Shown piece after piece: positions 42,475-51,675 of a DNA stretch of 64,000 bases. The notes beneath the pieces were generated by a model, which was not told where the DNA came from, ran no database searches, and was given only the letters and a program-made list of their open reading frames with translations. The stretch's first letter is position 1. The number at the start of each line of letters is the position of its first letter. The position numbers were made by a program, and so were the translations under genes. This DNA comes from JBGQOG01 sp052113705 (GTDB lineage Bacteria; Pseudomonadota; Alphaproteobacteria; Rhodobacterales; Rhodobacteraceae): positions 310,001 through 374,000 of the forward strand of contig NZ_JBGQOG010000002.1 in the NCBI RefSeq assembly GCF_052113705.1. Direction: 5' to 3'.

Positions 42475-43386
42475 TTATTCGGTTTTCGCCTCAGGCTCGG
42501 CCGGTTTCGGCGCGGCCAGATCGGCCACGACCGCCGGATCCTGCTTCATCAGCATGCGCAGGATGGTGACCAGCTCTTCACGCAGTTTCTTGCGGTGGGT
42601 CACCCGGTCGAGCATGCCGTGATCCAAAAGGTACTCGGCGCGCTGGAAGCCCTCGGGCAGTTTCTCGCGGATGGTCTGCTCGATCACCCGCGCCCCGGCA
42701 AAGCCGATCAGCGCATTCGGCTCGGCGATCTGCACATCGCCCAACATGGCGTAAGAGGCGGTGACGCCGCCGGTGGTCGGATGCGTCAGCACGACGATAT
42801 AGGGCAGGCCCGCCTCTTTCAGCATCTGCACGGCCACCGTGGTGCGCGGCATCTGCATCAGGCCCAGAATGCCCTCCTGCATCCGCGCGCCCCCGGCGGC
42901 GGAAAAGAGGATGAAGGGACGCTTCAGCTTCACCGCACGCTCGGCGCCCGCGATGATCGCATTGCCGACATACATGCTCATCGAGCCGCCCATGAAGGCG
43001 AAGTTCTGCACCGCAACCACAACCGGGGTGCGGCCCATCTCGCCCTCGGCCACCACCATGGCTTCTTTTTCGCCGGTGTTTTTCTGCGCGGCCTTCAGAC
43101 GTTCGGGATATTTCTTCTGGTCGCGGAAACCGAGCGGGTCGGTGATCGGCTCGGGCACTTTCACCTCGGTGAAAATGCCGCCGTCAAACAGCGCCGTCAG
43201 GCGGTCGCGCGGGCTGATCGCCATATGGTGATCGCAGTTTGTGCAGACGTTCAGATTGTCCTTCAGCTCGCGGTGGAACAGCATCGTGCCGCATTCCGAG
43301 CACTTGCTCCACAGATTTTCCGGCACTTCGCGCCGCGAGAACAGCGAGTTGATCGTGGGTCGGACGTAGTTCGAGATCCAGTTCAT
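42475..43386 (-). CDS. accD: acetyl-CoA carboxylase carboxyltransferase beta subunit
   Basis: 303 residues. The zinc ribbon is CSECGTMLF ... CTNCDHH near residues 33-58. The crotonase-like core has PFILFSAAGGARMQEG, VVLTHPTTGGVTASYAMLGD and IGFAGARVIEQTI, which are the acetyl-CoA-binding blocks. With the alpha subunit (not in this window) it carboxylates acetyl-CoA for fatty acid synthesis. AAGGG precedes the ATG. The Pro/Ala/Glu tail is disordered. Confidence 0.95.
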   Translation of the reverse strand: MNWISNYVRPTINSLFSRREVPENLWSKCSECGTMLFHRELKDNLNVCTNCDHHMAISPRDRLTALFDGGIFTEVKVPEPITDPLGFRDQKKYPERLKAAQKNTGEKEAMVVAEGEMGRTPVVVAVQNFAFMGGSMSMYVGNAIIAGAERAVKLKRPFILFSAAGGARMQEGILGLMQMPRTTVAVQMLKEAGLPYIVVLTHPTTGGVTASYAMLGDVQIAEPNALIGFAGARVIEQTIREKLPEGFQRAEYLLDHGMLDRVTHRKKLREELVTILRMLMKQDPAVVADLAAPKPAEPEAKTE

Positions 43387-43802
43387 CTGTCAGCCCTTTT
43401 GTCGCAGCGCGTGGTAGCAAGCTGGCCCCAGATAATCGCCGGGACCGGGAAATGCAATCACTCCGCGCCCGATCTGCCGGGGCGGCAGGGCCGAAAGCCT
43501 GAAAAACTGTCAGGAGGCGCCGCGCGGCAGGGCCGCAGGGGGCGGCATGAAACCCGGGTGGGCGGCATCGGCACGCACCGGCAGGCCCCGGGCCACACCG
43601 AGGCGTCGGGGGCCTTTGGCGCAATCTTCCTTGCTCCGCAGGGGGGAGGCGATTATTCCCCTGAGCGACAGAATCCATAGGCCGCGGAGAACCGCGTGGC
43701 AGTTTAGGGGACCTATGCCTCGACCCGGCGCCGGAAGGCGCGGCGCAGGAGGCGCTTTGGCACAAGGCCGCGGGCAGGACTTTGGGATGGAGGCGAGAAC
43801 GC
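43387..43802. other. 416-bp intergenic region without a convincing gene
   Basis: Between the divergent accD and lipoprotein genes. It holds the candidate accD promoter near 43429-43457 and many short GC-rich inverted segments, such as CGGCGCCGG at 43727. A plus-strand frame is open from 43547 but has no Shine-Dalgarno, no family similarity and Arg/Pro-rich composition typical of a GC-rich artefact. I recognise no structured RNA here. Confidence 0.6.
43429..43457 (-). promoter_or_regulatory. candidate accD promoter
   Basis: On the minus strand TTGCAT (43457-43452), 17 bp, then TATCTG (43434-43429), with the accD ATG about 42 bp downstream. The -10 box is weak. Confidence 0.35.
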
Positions 43803-44483
43803 ATGTCCACAGGAATGAAGAGCGGCGCGGGGTCCGTCACCGCAGGTCTGCGCGGTCTCCTCGGGCTCGGGCTGGTGGGACTTGGCCTGGCAGGCTGCGT
43901 GATGACCGGCTCGGCCCCGCGCAGCATGCCCGCGCTGAATGGCGCCCTGACGTTGAGTGCCCCCAGTGGTTTTTGCCTGGACACCGAGGGCAGCCGTGCG
44001 GATTCCAGCCAGGCCTTTGCCATTTTCGGCACCTGTGCGGCAATCAGCGGTGTCGCGGCGGGGCCTGCCGCGCGGCAGCCCGCCGTCCTGACCGCCACCG
44101 TGCGGGCCGATGCGTCGCTTAGCCAGCCGCTCGACAAAAGCACGGCAATGCTGGAGAAATTCTTCCGCTCCGCGCCGGGCCGGGCGGCTCTGGCGCGCGA
44201 CGGCAAATCGGCCTCGGTCAAGGTGCTGAGCGTGCGGGCGGCGCCGGGCCTGTTCGCGATGAAATTGCGCGACACTTCCGCCAGCACCGGCACCCCGGTG
44301 GCGCAGGATTATTGGCGCGGCGTGATCGACGTGCGGGGGTATCTCGTCTCGATCTCGGTGTTGCCGGTGTTGAGCGCGCCGGTGGGGGATGCCGATCAGC
44401 GGGCCTTGCTGGTGGAGTTTGCCCAACAGATCGCCCAGCAAAACAAGGCCGGATCCGCCCCGACGGCGGCCGCCAGCAAGTAA
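43803..44483 (+). CDS. putative lipoprotein of unknown function
   Basis: 226 residues from the ATG of MSTGMKSG; GGAGG nine bases upstream supports it over a TTG seven codons earlier. The signal GLVGLGLAGCVMTG has a lipobox ending LAGC at about residue 33, so it is a probable outer- or inner-membrane lipoprotein. The mature part has two Cys (FCLDTEGS and GTCAAIS) and an alpha/beta-looking C-terminus, with no known motif. Not recognised beyond that. Confidence 0.75.
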   Translation: MSTGMKSGAGSVTAGLRGLLGLGLVGLGLAGCVMTGSAPRSMPALNGALTLSAPSGFCLDTEGSRADSSQAFAIFGTCAAISGVAAGPAARQPAVLTATVRADASLSQPLDKSTAMLEKFFRSAPGRAALARDGKSASVKVLSVRAAPGLFAMKLRDTSASTGTPVAQDYWRGVIDVRGYLVSISVLPVLSAPVGDADQRALLVEFAQQIAQQNKAGSAPTAAASK

Positions 44484-44609
44484 TCTGCCGCGCCGCAGCC
44501 TGGCAGAATTATTTGCCAAGGGGGCTTTTGGATTCGGCGTCAAAATGAAAGCATGGTAGAGAGTTGTTTTTCATGACTAAACAATGACTTCAAGGTCGAG
44601 CGGATTCCG

Positions 44610-45383
44610 ATGAGCAAGCAGAGCGATACTTTTATTGATCGACTGGTGCAGCGCCGGGCCTTGGCGCGCTGGTCGCGCGCGGCGCGGTTGGCGGACCGGC
44701 TGGATTTGGCGTCGTTGCGACAATTGCGGGGCGATGCGCGGCAGATCCGCCGGGAATTGGACCGGTTGCTGCACATTGCCGAGGGACGGCTGACCCTGCC
44801 GCTGATCGGCAAGGACACGATCGATCGGCCCTTGGGCACCGACTGGGCCTGGCGACCGGAATTGTGGTCGGGACCTGTGGTGCCTGCGGGAATCGCCGCC
44901 GCGCAAAACCGGGCCACGATGGGTGACGGCACCACCCTGTTTCATGATTGCACGGTCAGCGAGCTGACGCTGCGGCAGATCCGGAACACGCGGGAAGCCG
45001 ATCTGGCGCCCTTTGGCCTGCGGATGGATGTGTTCCGCTTTGATGGCAGCTACCTGTCCGTGGTGGTGGATCTGCCCGAAGAGGCGGTGCGGGGGCTGAA
45101 GCTGACGCATGTGATCCGGCTCTCGGCGGTGGTCGAGGTGGAAAAGCCGCTGGAGATCTTCGCGCGGCTGAATGTCAAACACGGCCCCAACACCGAGCAG
45201 ATCGTGGCGGAGGTGCCGCTGAACGGCGCTGGTCAGGCGGTGGAATTTGATCTGGCCTATACGCGGCTGAACGAAAAGCGGGTGGAAAAGGCCTGGGTCG
45301 ATCTGATCTTTGAAGGGCCCCAAATGAATCAGGTGATTCTGCGGGATCTGACCTTGTCGCGCCGCCCGCGGGCAGAGATCTGA
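44610..45383 (+). CDS. conserved hypothetical protein (DUF6478-like)
   Basis: 257 residues, no signal peptide and no TM segment. A basic helical N-terminus (DRLVQRRALARWSRAARLAD) precedes a region with GTDWAWRPELWSGP, DGTTLFHDCTVSELTLRQI-like text and a C-terminal beta-rich domain (LRMDVFRFDGSYLSVVVDLP). I associate this layout with DUF6478 proteins of Rhodobacteraceae from memory, with modest certainty. It may act with the next gene, which begins 10 bp later. Confidence 0.65.
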   Translation: MSKQSDTFIDRLVQRRALARWSRAARLADRLDLASLRQLRGDARQIRRELDRLLHIAEGRLTLPLIGKDTIDRPLGTDWAWRPELWSGPVVPAGIAAAQNRATMGDGTTLFHDCTVSELTLRQIRNTREADLAPFGLRMDVFRFDGSYLSVVVDLPEEAVRGLKLTHVIRLSAVVEVEKPLEIFARLNVKHGPNTEQIVAEVPLNGAGQAVEFDLAYTRLNEKRVEKAWVDLIFEGPQMNQVILRDLTLSRRPRAEI

Positions 45384-45393
45384 AAGGACGCGC

Positions 45394-45750
45394 ATGAAAC
45401 TTGAGATGTCACGCATCAAGGCCGGGCGCTGGGAAGCGGTGGTCAGTGAGACGCCGGAGCAACCCGCGGTCAGCATTGTGCATCAGGAGCAGCCTCTGGC
45501 GGGGCTTGAGGCGGTGCAGGACGGTGCCGAGCGCTGGAAGCTGAGCCTGCCGATCCCCGCAGAGCTGTTGTCGGATGGCGTGCAGAGCTTTCTGGTGCTG
45601 GGGCCGCAGGGCGAGCGGGTGACGCAGTTCACGATTGTCACCGGGGTGCCGCTGGAAGACGACATCCGGGCCGAAGTGGATTTGCTGCGCGCGGAGCTGG
45701 ATATGCTCAAACGCGCCTTTCGGCGGCATTGCGTCGAAACCGAGGGTTGA
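45394..45750 (+). CDS. small hypothetical protein with C-terminal coiled coil
   Basis: 118 residues, with AAAGGA before the ATG. The N-terminal two thirds are predicted beta-rich (SFLVLGPQGERVTQFTIVTG) and the C-terminal 30 residues (IRAEVDLLRAELDMLKRAF) form an amphipathic heptad helix that probably oligomerises. No family recognised. It is cotranscribed with the DUF6478-like gene and ends just before the second bipartite hairpin element. Confidence 0.7.
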   Translation: MKLEMSRIKAGRWEAVVSETPEQPAVSIVHQEQPLAGLEAVQDGAERWKLSLPIPAELLSDGVQSFLVLGPQGERVTQFTIVTGVPLEDDIRAEVDLLRAELDMLKRAFRRHCVETEG

Positions 45751-45755
45751 AAGGG

Positions 45756-45821
45756 GGGGGCGCTGCCCCCGCCCGGGCCCGGGGGCCCGGCCTCCCCCGA
45801 GGTATTTTTGCCAAGAAGAAA
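45756..45821. repeat. bipartite hairpin element, copy B (convergent gene junction)
   Basis: Same left block GGGGGCGCTGCCCCC (45756-45770) and identical 31-bp right block (45791-45821) as the element at 35872-35930, but with a 20-bp spacer forming a different inverted repeat (CCGGGCC/GGCCCGG). It lies between the convergent ends of the small hypothetical gene and the dienoyl-CoA reductase gene. Confidence 0.8.
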
Positions 45822-45844
45822 GCGGTTTGGCGAGGCGTTCTGGT

Positions 45845-47857
45845 TCAGAGCGTGAGCGTCAGGCGCAGGGCCTGATCGATGGCGCGTTTGGCATCCAGCT
45901 CGCTGGCAAGATCCGCGCCGCCGATCAGGTGGTAGGGCCGGGTCAGCTGATCGGCAAGCTGGCGGTTGCTGATTTGCCCGGTGCAGAGCACCACCGTATC
46001 CGCGGGGATCAGCTGCGGGTTTTCGCCGGCGGCGCCCTGTGACACCTGCACGCCCTGCGCGGTGATCGCGTCGTAGCGCATCCCGCCGAGCATTTTGACG
46101 CCGCGGGCGGCCAGTTGCGCGCGGTGGATCCAGCCGGTGGTCTTGCCCAGACGACGCCCGGGTTTCTCGGCTTTGCGCTGCAGCAGGGTGACCTGACGCG
46201 CCGGGGCCTCCGGGGCGGCGGGGGTCAGGCCGCCCGCGGTCTGCGCCGGATCGCCGACACCCCATTCGCGCTGCCAGTCGTCCAGGTGCAGCGTGGCGCT
46301 CTCGCCCGATTGGGTGAGGTATTCGGCGACGTCAAAGCCGATGCCGCCCGCGCCGAGGATGACCACCCGGGCGCCTGCGGTGACTTTGCCGGTGAGGATG
46401 TCGATATAGCTGACGACATTGGCGCCGGGTTCGGTGGGGATCTGCGGGTCGCGCGGGAGGACGCCGGTGGCGAGGATCACCTCATCGAAGGGGGCGAGCA
46501 GGGCGGGGGTTGCCTCGGTGTTCAGCCGCAGGGTGACGCCGGTGGTGGCGAGCATGGTGGCGAACCAGGTGGTGAGGCCGTGGAATTCCTCTTTGCCCGG
46601 GATCTCGCGCGCCATGGTCAGCTGGCCGCCGGTTTGCCCTGCCCGGTCGAAGAGGGTCACCTTATGGCCGCGCTGGGCGGCGGTGATCGCGGCGGTCATG
46701 CCCGCAGGGCCCGCCCCCACCACGGCGATGGTTTTGGGCGTGCGGGCGGGGGTGAGCGTCAGCTCGGTCTCATGGGCGGCGCGGGGATTGACGAGGCAGG
46801 AGGCGGTCTTGCCGCTGAATGTATGGTCGAGGCAGGCCTGATTGCAGGCGATGCAGGGGGCGATTTCGGCGGCACGGCCTGCGGCGGCTTTGGCGACAAA
46901 GTCTGGATCGGCGAGGAAGGGGCGCGCCATGGAGACCATGTCGGCCTGACCTGAGGCGAGGAGAGCTTCGGCCACCTCGGGCGTGTTGATGCGGTTGGAG
47001 GTGATGACGGGGATGCCGACCTCGGGGCGCAGTCTGGCCGTCAGCCAGCTGAAGGCCGCGCGCGGCACCGAAGTGGCGATGGTGGGGATGCGCGCCTCGT
47101 GCCAGCCGATGCCGGTGTTCAGGACATCGGCCCCCGCCGCCTCGATCGCGCGGGCGAGGGTGATAACCTCGTCCCAGGTGGAGCCGTCAGGGACGAGGTC
47201 GATCAGCGAGATGCGGTAGATGATGAGGAAATCGGGGCCGAGGGCGGCACGGATGCGGGCCACCACCTCGACCGGCAGCCGCATGCGGTTGGCATAGCTG
47301 CCGCCCCAATCGTCGGTCCGGCGGTTGGTGTGGCGCACCAGGAACTGGTTGAGGAAATAGCCTTCGGAGCCCATCACCTCAACCCCGTCATAGCCCGCCT
47401 CGCGGGCGCGGAGGGCGGCGGTGGTGATGTCGTTGATTTGCTTCTCGATTCCGGCGGCGTCGAGCTCCTGGGGTGCGAAGGGCGAGATCGGAGATTTCAG
47501 CGCGGAAGGGGCGACGCAGGCGGGGTTATAGGCGTAGCGCCCGGCGTGCAGGATCTGCATGGCGATGCGGCCGCCCGCCGCGTGGACGCGGTCGGTGACG
47601 ATGCGGTGGTGGGCGATGTCTTCGGGGGTGAAAAGACCGGCGGCGCCCTGAAACACCCCGCCTTCCGCGTTGGGGGACATGCCGCCGGTGACCATCAGGC
47701 CCACCCCGCCGCGCGCGCGGGTGGCGTAGAATTCGGCCACGCGGTTCCAGTCGCCGGTCTCTTCGAGGCCGGTGTGCATCGAGCCCATCATCACCCGGTT
47801 GGGCAGCGTGACGGCGCCCAAAGTGATCGGCGCCAGCATATGCGGATATCGGGTCAT
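45845..47857 (-). CDS. fadH: NADPH-dependent 2,4-dienoyl-CoA reductase (FadH-like)
   Basis: 670 residues from the ATG of MTRYPHML, with GGAGG upstream; the frame stays open 38 codons further but reads as untranslated leader. The Old Yellow Enzyme barrel (about 1-340) has MHTGLEETGDW, VMGSEGYFLNQFL and ADMVSMARPFLADPDFVAKA. CIACNQACLDHTFSGKTASC supplies the 4Fe-4S Cys. The second half has FAD (VVGAGPAGMTAAITAAQRGH) and NADPH (VVILGAGGIGFDVAEYL) Rossmann motifs. It reduces dienoyl-CoA in unsaturated fatty acid oxidation; related oxidoreductases such as trimethylamine dehydrogenase are the alternative. The LysR gene is divergent. Confidence 0.87.
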   Translation of the reverse strand: MTRYPHMLAPITLGAVTLPNRVMMGSMHTGLEETGDWNRVAEFYATRARGGVGLMVTGGMSPNAEGGVFQGAAGLFTPEDIAHHRIVTDRVHAAGGRIAMQILHAGRYAYNPACVAPSALKSPISPFAPQELDAAGIEKQINDITTAALRAREAGYDGVEVMGSEGYFLNQFLVRHTNRRTDDWGGSYANRMRLPVEVVARIRAALGPDFLIIYRISLIDLVPDGSTWDEVITLARAIEAAGADVLNTGIGWHEARIPTIATSVPRAAFSWLTARLRPEVGIPVITSNRINTPEVAEALLASGQADMVSMARPFLADPDFVAKAAAGRAAEIAPCIACNQACLDHTFSGKTASCLVNPRAAHETELTLTPARTPKTIAVVGAGPAGMTAAITAAQRGHKVTLFDRAGQTGGQLTMAREIPGKEEFHGLTTWFATMLATTGVTLRLNTEATPALLAPFDEVILATGVLPRDPQIPTEPGANVVSYIDILTGKVTAGARVVILGAGGIGFDVAEYLTQSGESATLHLDDWQREWGVGDPAQTAGGLTPAAPEAPARQVTLLQRKAEKPGRRLGKTTGWIHRAQLAARGVKMLGGMRYDAITAQGVQVSQGAAGENPQLIPADTVVLCTGQISNRQLADQLTRPYHLIGGADLASELDAKRAIDQALRLTLTL

Positions 47858-48091
47858 TGCGTCCTCCCTGACCTCCCGCAATCTGCGGGGGCGCGGCGGG
47901 CTTGTCACGCGCAACGCCGCGTCACGCGGGGGTTTGCGCGCGGGAATCGCGGCGGCGGCCGGGCGCGGCATCGTTTCCGGTATTTAACCAACCCGGCGAA
48001 ATTCCCCGCCATTGTCCCGCGCTGGCCGCATTTGCGCCCGATTTCGCCGCGATACACGGGGGCAGCACCTCATGTCTGCGAAGGATACAGA

Positions 48092-48997
48092 ATGGACCGC
48101 CTCACAGAAATGGAAGCCTTTGCCATGGTGGTTGACCAGGGGGGGTTTACCGATGCGGCCAAAAAGATGGGGATTTCCAAATCCGCCGTCTCCAAGCATG
48201 TCTCGGCGCTGGAGGCGCGTCTGGGCGCGCGGCTGCTGAACCGTACCACGCGGCGCGTCAGCCCGACGGAAATCGGTCTGGCCTATTATGACCGCGCGCG
48301 GCGGGTGCTGAACGATGCGGGCGAGGCGGATGCTTTGGTCACCTCGATGCAGACGGCGCCCTCGGGGCTGTTGCGGATTTCGGTGGCGACCGATTTTGGT
48401 GTCAATCTGCTCTCACCGGTGCTGGGTGACTTTTTGCAGGAATATCCGGATATTACGGTCAATATGGTGTTGAACAACCGCTATGTTGAACTGATCTCGG
48501 AAGGGTTCGATATGGCAATCCGCGTGGGCGAGCTGGAGGACAGCACCCTGCGCGCCCGCAAACTGACCGAGACCGCGCGGCGGATGATCGGCGCGCCGTC
48601 CTATTTCCAGAAATACGGCCGCCCGATGCGGATCGACGATCTGAACGAGCACAAGCTTTTGCATTATTCGAATCAGGCGGCAGGGAATGTCTGGAAGATC
48701 ACCGCCCCCTCGGGCGAGCGGCGTCAGGTCCGCTCCGCGGGCTGGCTGACGGTGAATGACGGGCAATCCTTGCTGCATGCGGCCACTTCGGGTCTGGGCA
48801 TCGCCTATCTGCCGAGCTTTCTCTACGCCGATGCGATGAAACAGGGGCTGGTGGAAGAGGCGATCCCGGATCTGCCGATGGAGACGCTGGGCATCTATGC
48901 CGTCTATCCGCCGGGTCGGTTCACGCAGCCGAAAGTGCGGGCCTTCATTGATTTTCTGGCCGATACCTTTGCCGACAAAGGCCCCGACAACTGGTAA
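48092..48997 (+). CDS. LysR-family transcriptional regulator
   Basis: 301 residues from the ATG of MDRLTEMEAFAMV with AAGGA upstream. The winged helix-turn-helix is FTDAAKKMGISKSAVSKHVS followed by LEARLGARLLNRTTRRVSPT. The ligand domain has FDMAIRVGELEDSTLRARKL and GLGIAYLPSFLYADAM, as in the DsdC/PecT-like branch of LysR regulators. It is divergent from fadH across 234 bp, so it is likely to control fadH and itself, with the effector unknown. Confidence 0.9.
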   Translation: MDRLTEMEAFAMVVDQGGFTDAAKKMGISKSAVSKHVSALEARLGARLLNRTTRRVSPTEIGLAYYDRARRVLNDAGEADALVTSMQTAPSGLLRISVATDFGVNLLSPVLGDFLQEYPDITVNMVLNNRYVELISEGFDMAIRVGELEDSTLRARKLTETARRMIGAPSYFQKYGRPMRIDDLNEHKLLHYSNQAAGNVWKITAPSGERRQVRSAGWLTVNDGQSLLHAATSGLGIAYLPSFLYADAMKQGLVEEAIPDLPMETLGIYAVYPPGRFTQPKVRAFIDFLADTFADKGPDNW

Positions 48998-49017
48998 GAT
49001 CGGGCGACAATCTGAAT

Positions 49018-49041
49018 AAGGGGGCCCTGTGCCCCCTTTTT
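49018..49041 (+). terminator. intrinsic terminator after the LysR gene
   Basis: AAGGGGGC-CCTGT-GCCCCCTT with a run of five T residues at 49037-49041, 21 bp after the stop. Confidence 0.85.
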
Positions 49042-49060
49042 GCGTTTTTGCTACCAGCGG

Positions 49061-50089
49061 TCAGGGCTGCGGGATCAGCACCGCCTCAACCCGGCGGTTG
49101 CGGGCGCGGCCCTCTTCCGTTTCGTTGCTGGCACGGGGGGCCAGCCAGCCTGCCCCTTCGGCGCTGACCTGCGCGGCGGTCACCCCGGGCAGGGTGAGCA
49201 GCCGGGCGCGGACCGATTGCGCGCGTTTTTGCGACAGCGCCACATTGGTCGCCAGACTGCCGGTGGTGTCGGTATGGCCCACCAGTGTCACCTGGCTTGC
49301 CGGATGCGCGGCAAGATAGGCCGCCAGCGCGGCAAGCGAGGGATAGGCGTGATCGGCCAGCGTCGTCGCACCGCTGCCGAAATCCAGATCCTCGAGCACG
49401 ACACTGCCCTTCTGCTCGAGATCCGCCATCGTGACGGTGCCCGGAGCGGGGGGGAGGGGGGCGGACACGTTTGCGGGGGCGGAACCGTCCGCGCCGGAGG
49501 GCGCCTCGGCCGCCGTCTCACCGGGGGCGGCGGTGGCCATGGGGGCTGGGGCGGCGGTGGCCGGGGTGACATGGGTCAGATGCACAAAACCGGTATCGGT
49601 CGAGCGGCTGACCACCAGCGCCAGATAATCCGCCGTCGCCCCCTCGCCGCGCCGGGCCACCAGATAGCGGAAATCGCCCAGATCGACATGCATCTCGGGT
49701 TCGGGCAGCAAGCTGAGGGTGAAGCGGAAATCAAAGCCGCCACAGAGATCCGTCGCGCAATCGTAAAGCACGCGGTAGCCCGCCGCCGTGATTTGATCGC
49801 GCAGCGGGATCAAGAGCTGCAAGGTGCTGGCGCGGCTGCCGCGCAGGCGCCAGGCCTCTTGCACGATCCGGCCTTCGGGTACGACATTGGCGAAACCCGC
49901 GGCGGCCCAGGGGCCGGTCGGCAGGCGGACGCTGCCCACGGCCTGTTCCTCGCGCGCGGTGTTTTCACTGCCGGTGGGCAGGACCAGCACCATATCCGCG
50001 GCGGCACGATGGGCCAGCCCGCAGGTCAGAACCCCCACGAGAGCCAGCACCACGCCCCCCCGCCGGGCTGCAAAACCGCGCAGCCTCAT
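49061..50089 (-). CDS. OmpA-family outer membrane or periplasmic protein
   Basis: 342 residues. A signal peptide (VVLALVGVLTCGLAHRAAA) ends near residue 31. An N-terminal domain of about 150 residues, a Pro/Ala-rich linker (about 170-215) and a C-terminal OmpA peptidoglycan-binding domain follow. VTLVGHTDTTGSLATNVALS near residue 280 is the OmpA signature, and RVEAVLIPQP closes it. It probably links the outer membrane to the cell wall. The start overlaps the upstream GNAT gene's stop by ATGA. Confidence 0.88.
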   Translation of the reverse strand: MRLRGFAARRGGVVLALVGVLTCGLAHRAAADMVLVLPTGSENTAREEQAVGSVRLPTGPWAAAGFANVVPEGRIVQEAWRLRGSRASTLQLLIPLRDQITAAGYRVLYDCATDLCGGFDFRFTLSLLPEPEMHVDLGDFRYLVARRGEGATADYLALVVSRSTDTGFVHLTHVTPATAAPAPMATAAPGETAAEAPSGADGSAPANVSAPLPPAPGTVTMADLEQKGSVVLEDLDFGSGATTLADHAYPSLAALAAYLAAHPASQVTLVGHTDTTGSLATNVALSQKRAQSVRARLLTLPGVTAAQVSAEGAGWLAPRASNETEEGRARNRRVEAVLIPQP

Positions 50090-50820
50090 GCGAGGTGATC
50101 CGGGTGCAGGCGGTAGTGATACTGGCCCATCTTTTGCATGCCGAAACTCTCATAGAGCTTGATCGCGCCGTGATTGGCGCAGGTGACCACGAGGGCCATC
50201 GCGCGGGCGCCCTGCGCCTCGGCCCAAAAGCCCGCCTGTTGCAGCATATAGCGTGCCAGCCCCCGGCGGCGCCATTCGGGCAGAACATGCAGGGCATGGA
50301 TCATCGCCACGCCCGCATGCAGGCCGACATAACCCACCCCGGCCGCACGGTCATCGATGCGCCCCAGCAGCCCGGTTTTGGCGCAGGCGGCGCGGTCCAT
50401 CACCGCCCGGCGTTCGGGGCCGATGTGACCGTCGAGCCAGATCTCATCCATGATCGCCAGCGGCGGCCAGATGTCGAAGGCGGTCACTGGCGGCACCGGC
50501 TCGGCAGTGAACGGCGCCAAGGACCCTTCATAAATGGTCACCGGATCGACGATGACATAGCCACAGGCCTCCAGCTCGGCGTCGAGGCTGTCATCCCCGG
50601 CCCGGATCATGAAGAGGGGCGGCTGGCCGAGTGCGCGATGCGCCGCCTCCACCCGCGGCAGATCGGCGGTGTCGAAGGCTGCCGCATCGCGCAGGCTGGC
50701 CGCCGAGACGCGTTTGCCGCCGCCCGCGCCCTCGCGCAGGACAAAGCCGCCCACCTCATGCAGCCGTGCGGCCGGCCAGGTGGCGTCAATGACCTCAAAG
50801 AGATCGGCGGCGGTGCTCAT
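50086..50820 (-). CDS. GNAT N-acetyltransferase
   Basis: 244 residues. The acetyl-CoA-binding core is at the C-terminus: VLPEWRRRGLARYMLQQA (motif A, R-R-x-G-x-A) and MALVVTCANHGAIKLYESFG (motif B). The N-terminal half has a second, more degenerate GNAT-like segment. The acceptor is unknown. It overlaps cinA upstream and the OmpA-family gene downstream by 4 bp each. Confidence 0.87.
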   Translation of the reverse strand: MSTAADLFEVIDATWPAARLHEVGGFVLREGAGGGKRVSAASLRDAAAFDTADLPRVEAAHRALGQPPLFMIRAGDDSLDAELEACGYVIVDPVTIYEGSLAPFTAEPVPPVTAFDIWPPLAIMDEIWLDGHIGPERRAVMDRAACAKTGLLGRIDDRAAGVGYVGLHAGVAMIHALHVLPEWRRRGLARYMLQQAGFWAEAQGARAMALVVTCANHGAIKLYESFGMQKMGQYHYRLHPDHLA

Positions 50821-51545
50821 GCGGTGGCTCCGAACAGGGCATGCAGGCGGGTCATCGCGGCGTCGATGCGGGCGGCATCCTGACCGCGCACCACCAGATT
50901 GGTGCCCGGCACTCCGTCTTGCGAATAGGGATAGGAGCCCATCGAGAGATCGGGATATTCCGCCGCCAGCGCGCCCAGCGGCGCTGCAACGACGCCCTCG
51001 GGCATCTGCACACGCAGCGACTGGCTCAGCAGCGGCGCGCCGCCGGTCAGCGTGGGCAACACCGAGGCGACCATCGCCTGAAACACATTCGGTACACCGG
51101 CCATCACATGGCAGTTGCCGATGGTGAAACCCGGGGCCACCGAAACCGGATTGTCGATCAGCGTCGCGCCATCGGGGATGCGGGCCATGCGCTGGCGTGC
51201 CTCGTTGAACTCCACCCCCCGGGCGGCGTAATGCGCGGCCAGCAGGGCGCGGGCGTCATCGCGCACCGAGATCGGCGCGCCAAAGGCATCGGCCACCGCA
51301 TCGGCGGTGATGTCATCATGCGTCGGCCCGATCCCGCCCGAGGTGAACAGATGGTCATGCGCGCCCGAGAGCGCCTGCACCGCGCCGCGGATCGTGGCAT
51401 GATCGTCGCCGACCACCCGGATTTCCTGCAGGTCGATGCCAATGCGGGTCAGCTCGCCCGCCAGATACCAGGCGTTCCCCTCGCGCGTGCGGCCCGACAG
51501 GATCTCATCGCCGATGATCAGAATGGCGGCACGGGGGTTTGACAT
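50817..51545 (-). CDS. CinA-like molybdopterin-binding-domain protein
   Basis: 242 residues. Only the N-terminal MoaB/Mog-like domain of CinA is present: IIGDEILSGRTREGNAWYL, VGDDHATIRGAVQAL, and FTSGGIGPTHDDITADAVAD with the characteristic GGxGPTxDD loop. The C-terminal amidohydrolase (PncC) domain is absent. Full-length relatives are ADP-ribose pyrophosphatases or NMN deamidases, so function is uncertain. GGAG precedes the ATG. First gene of the cinA-GNAT-ompA series. Confidence 0.88.
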   Translation of the reverse strand: MSNPRAAILIIGDEILSGRTREGNAWYLAGELTRIGIDLQEIRVVGDDHATIRGAVQALSGAHDHLFTSGGIGPTHDDITADAVADAFGAPISVRDDARALLAAHYAARGVEFNEARQRMARIPDGATLIDNPVSVAPGFTIGNCHVMAGVPNVFQAMVASVLPTLTGGAPLLSQSLRVQMPEGVVAAPLGALAAEYPDLSMGSYPYSQDGVPGTNLVVRGQDAARIDAAMTRLHALFGATA

Positions 51546-51675
51546 GCGGGGTTTCTCCGGCAGAAAGAGGACTGTTGTGGCAAGGTATAGGGCTGCCCTG
51601 CGGCCCGGGAAAGCCCGGCACTGGCCAAAGCGCCGATTTGTGACTATCTAATCGGCCAAAAGCAGGAGAGCGCCC

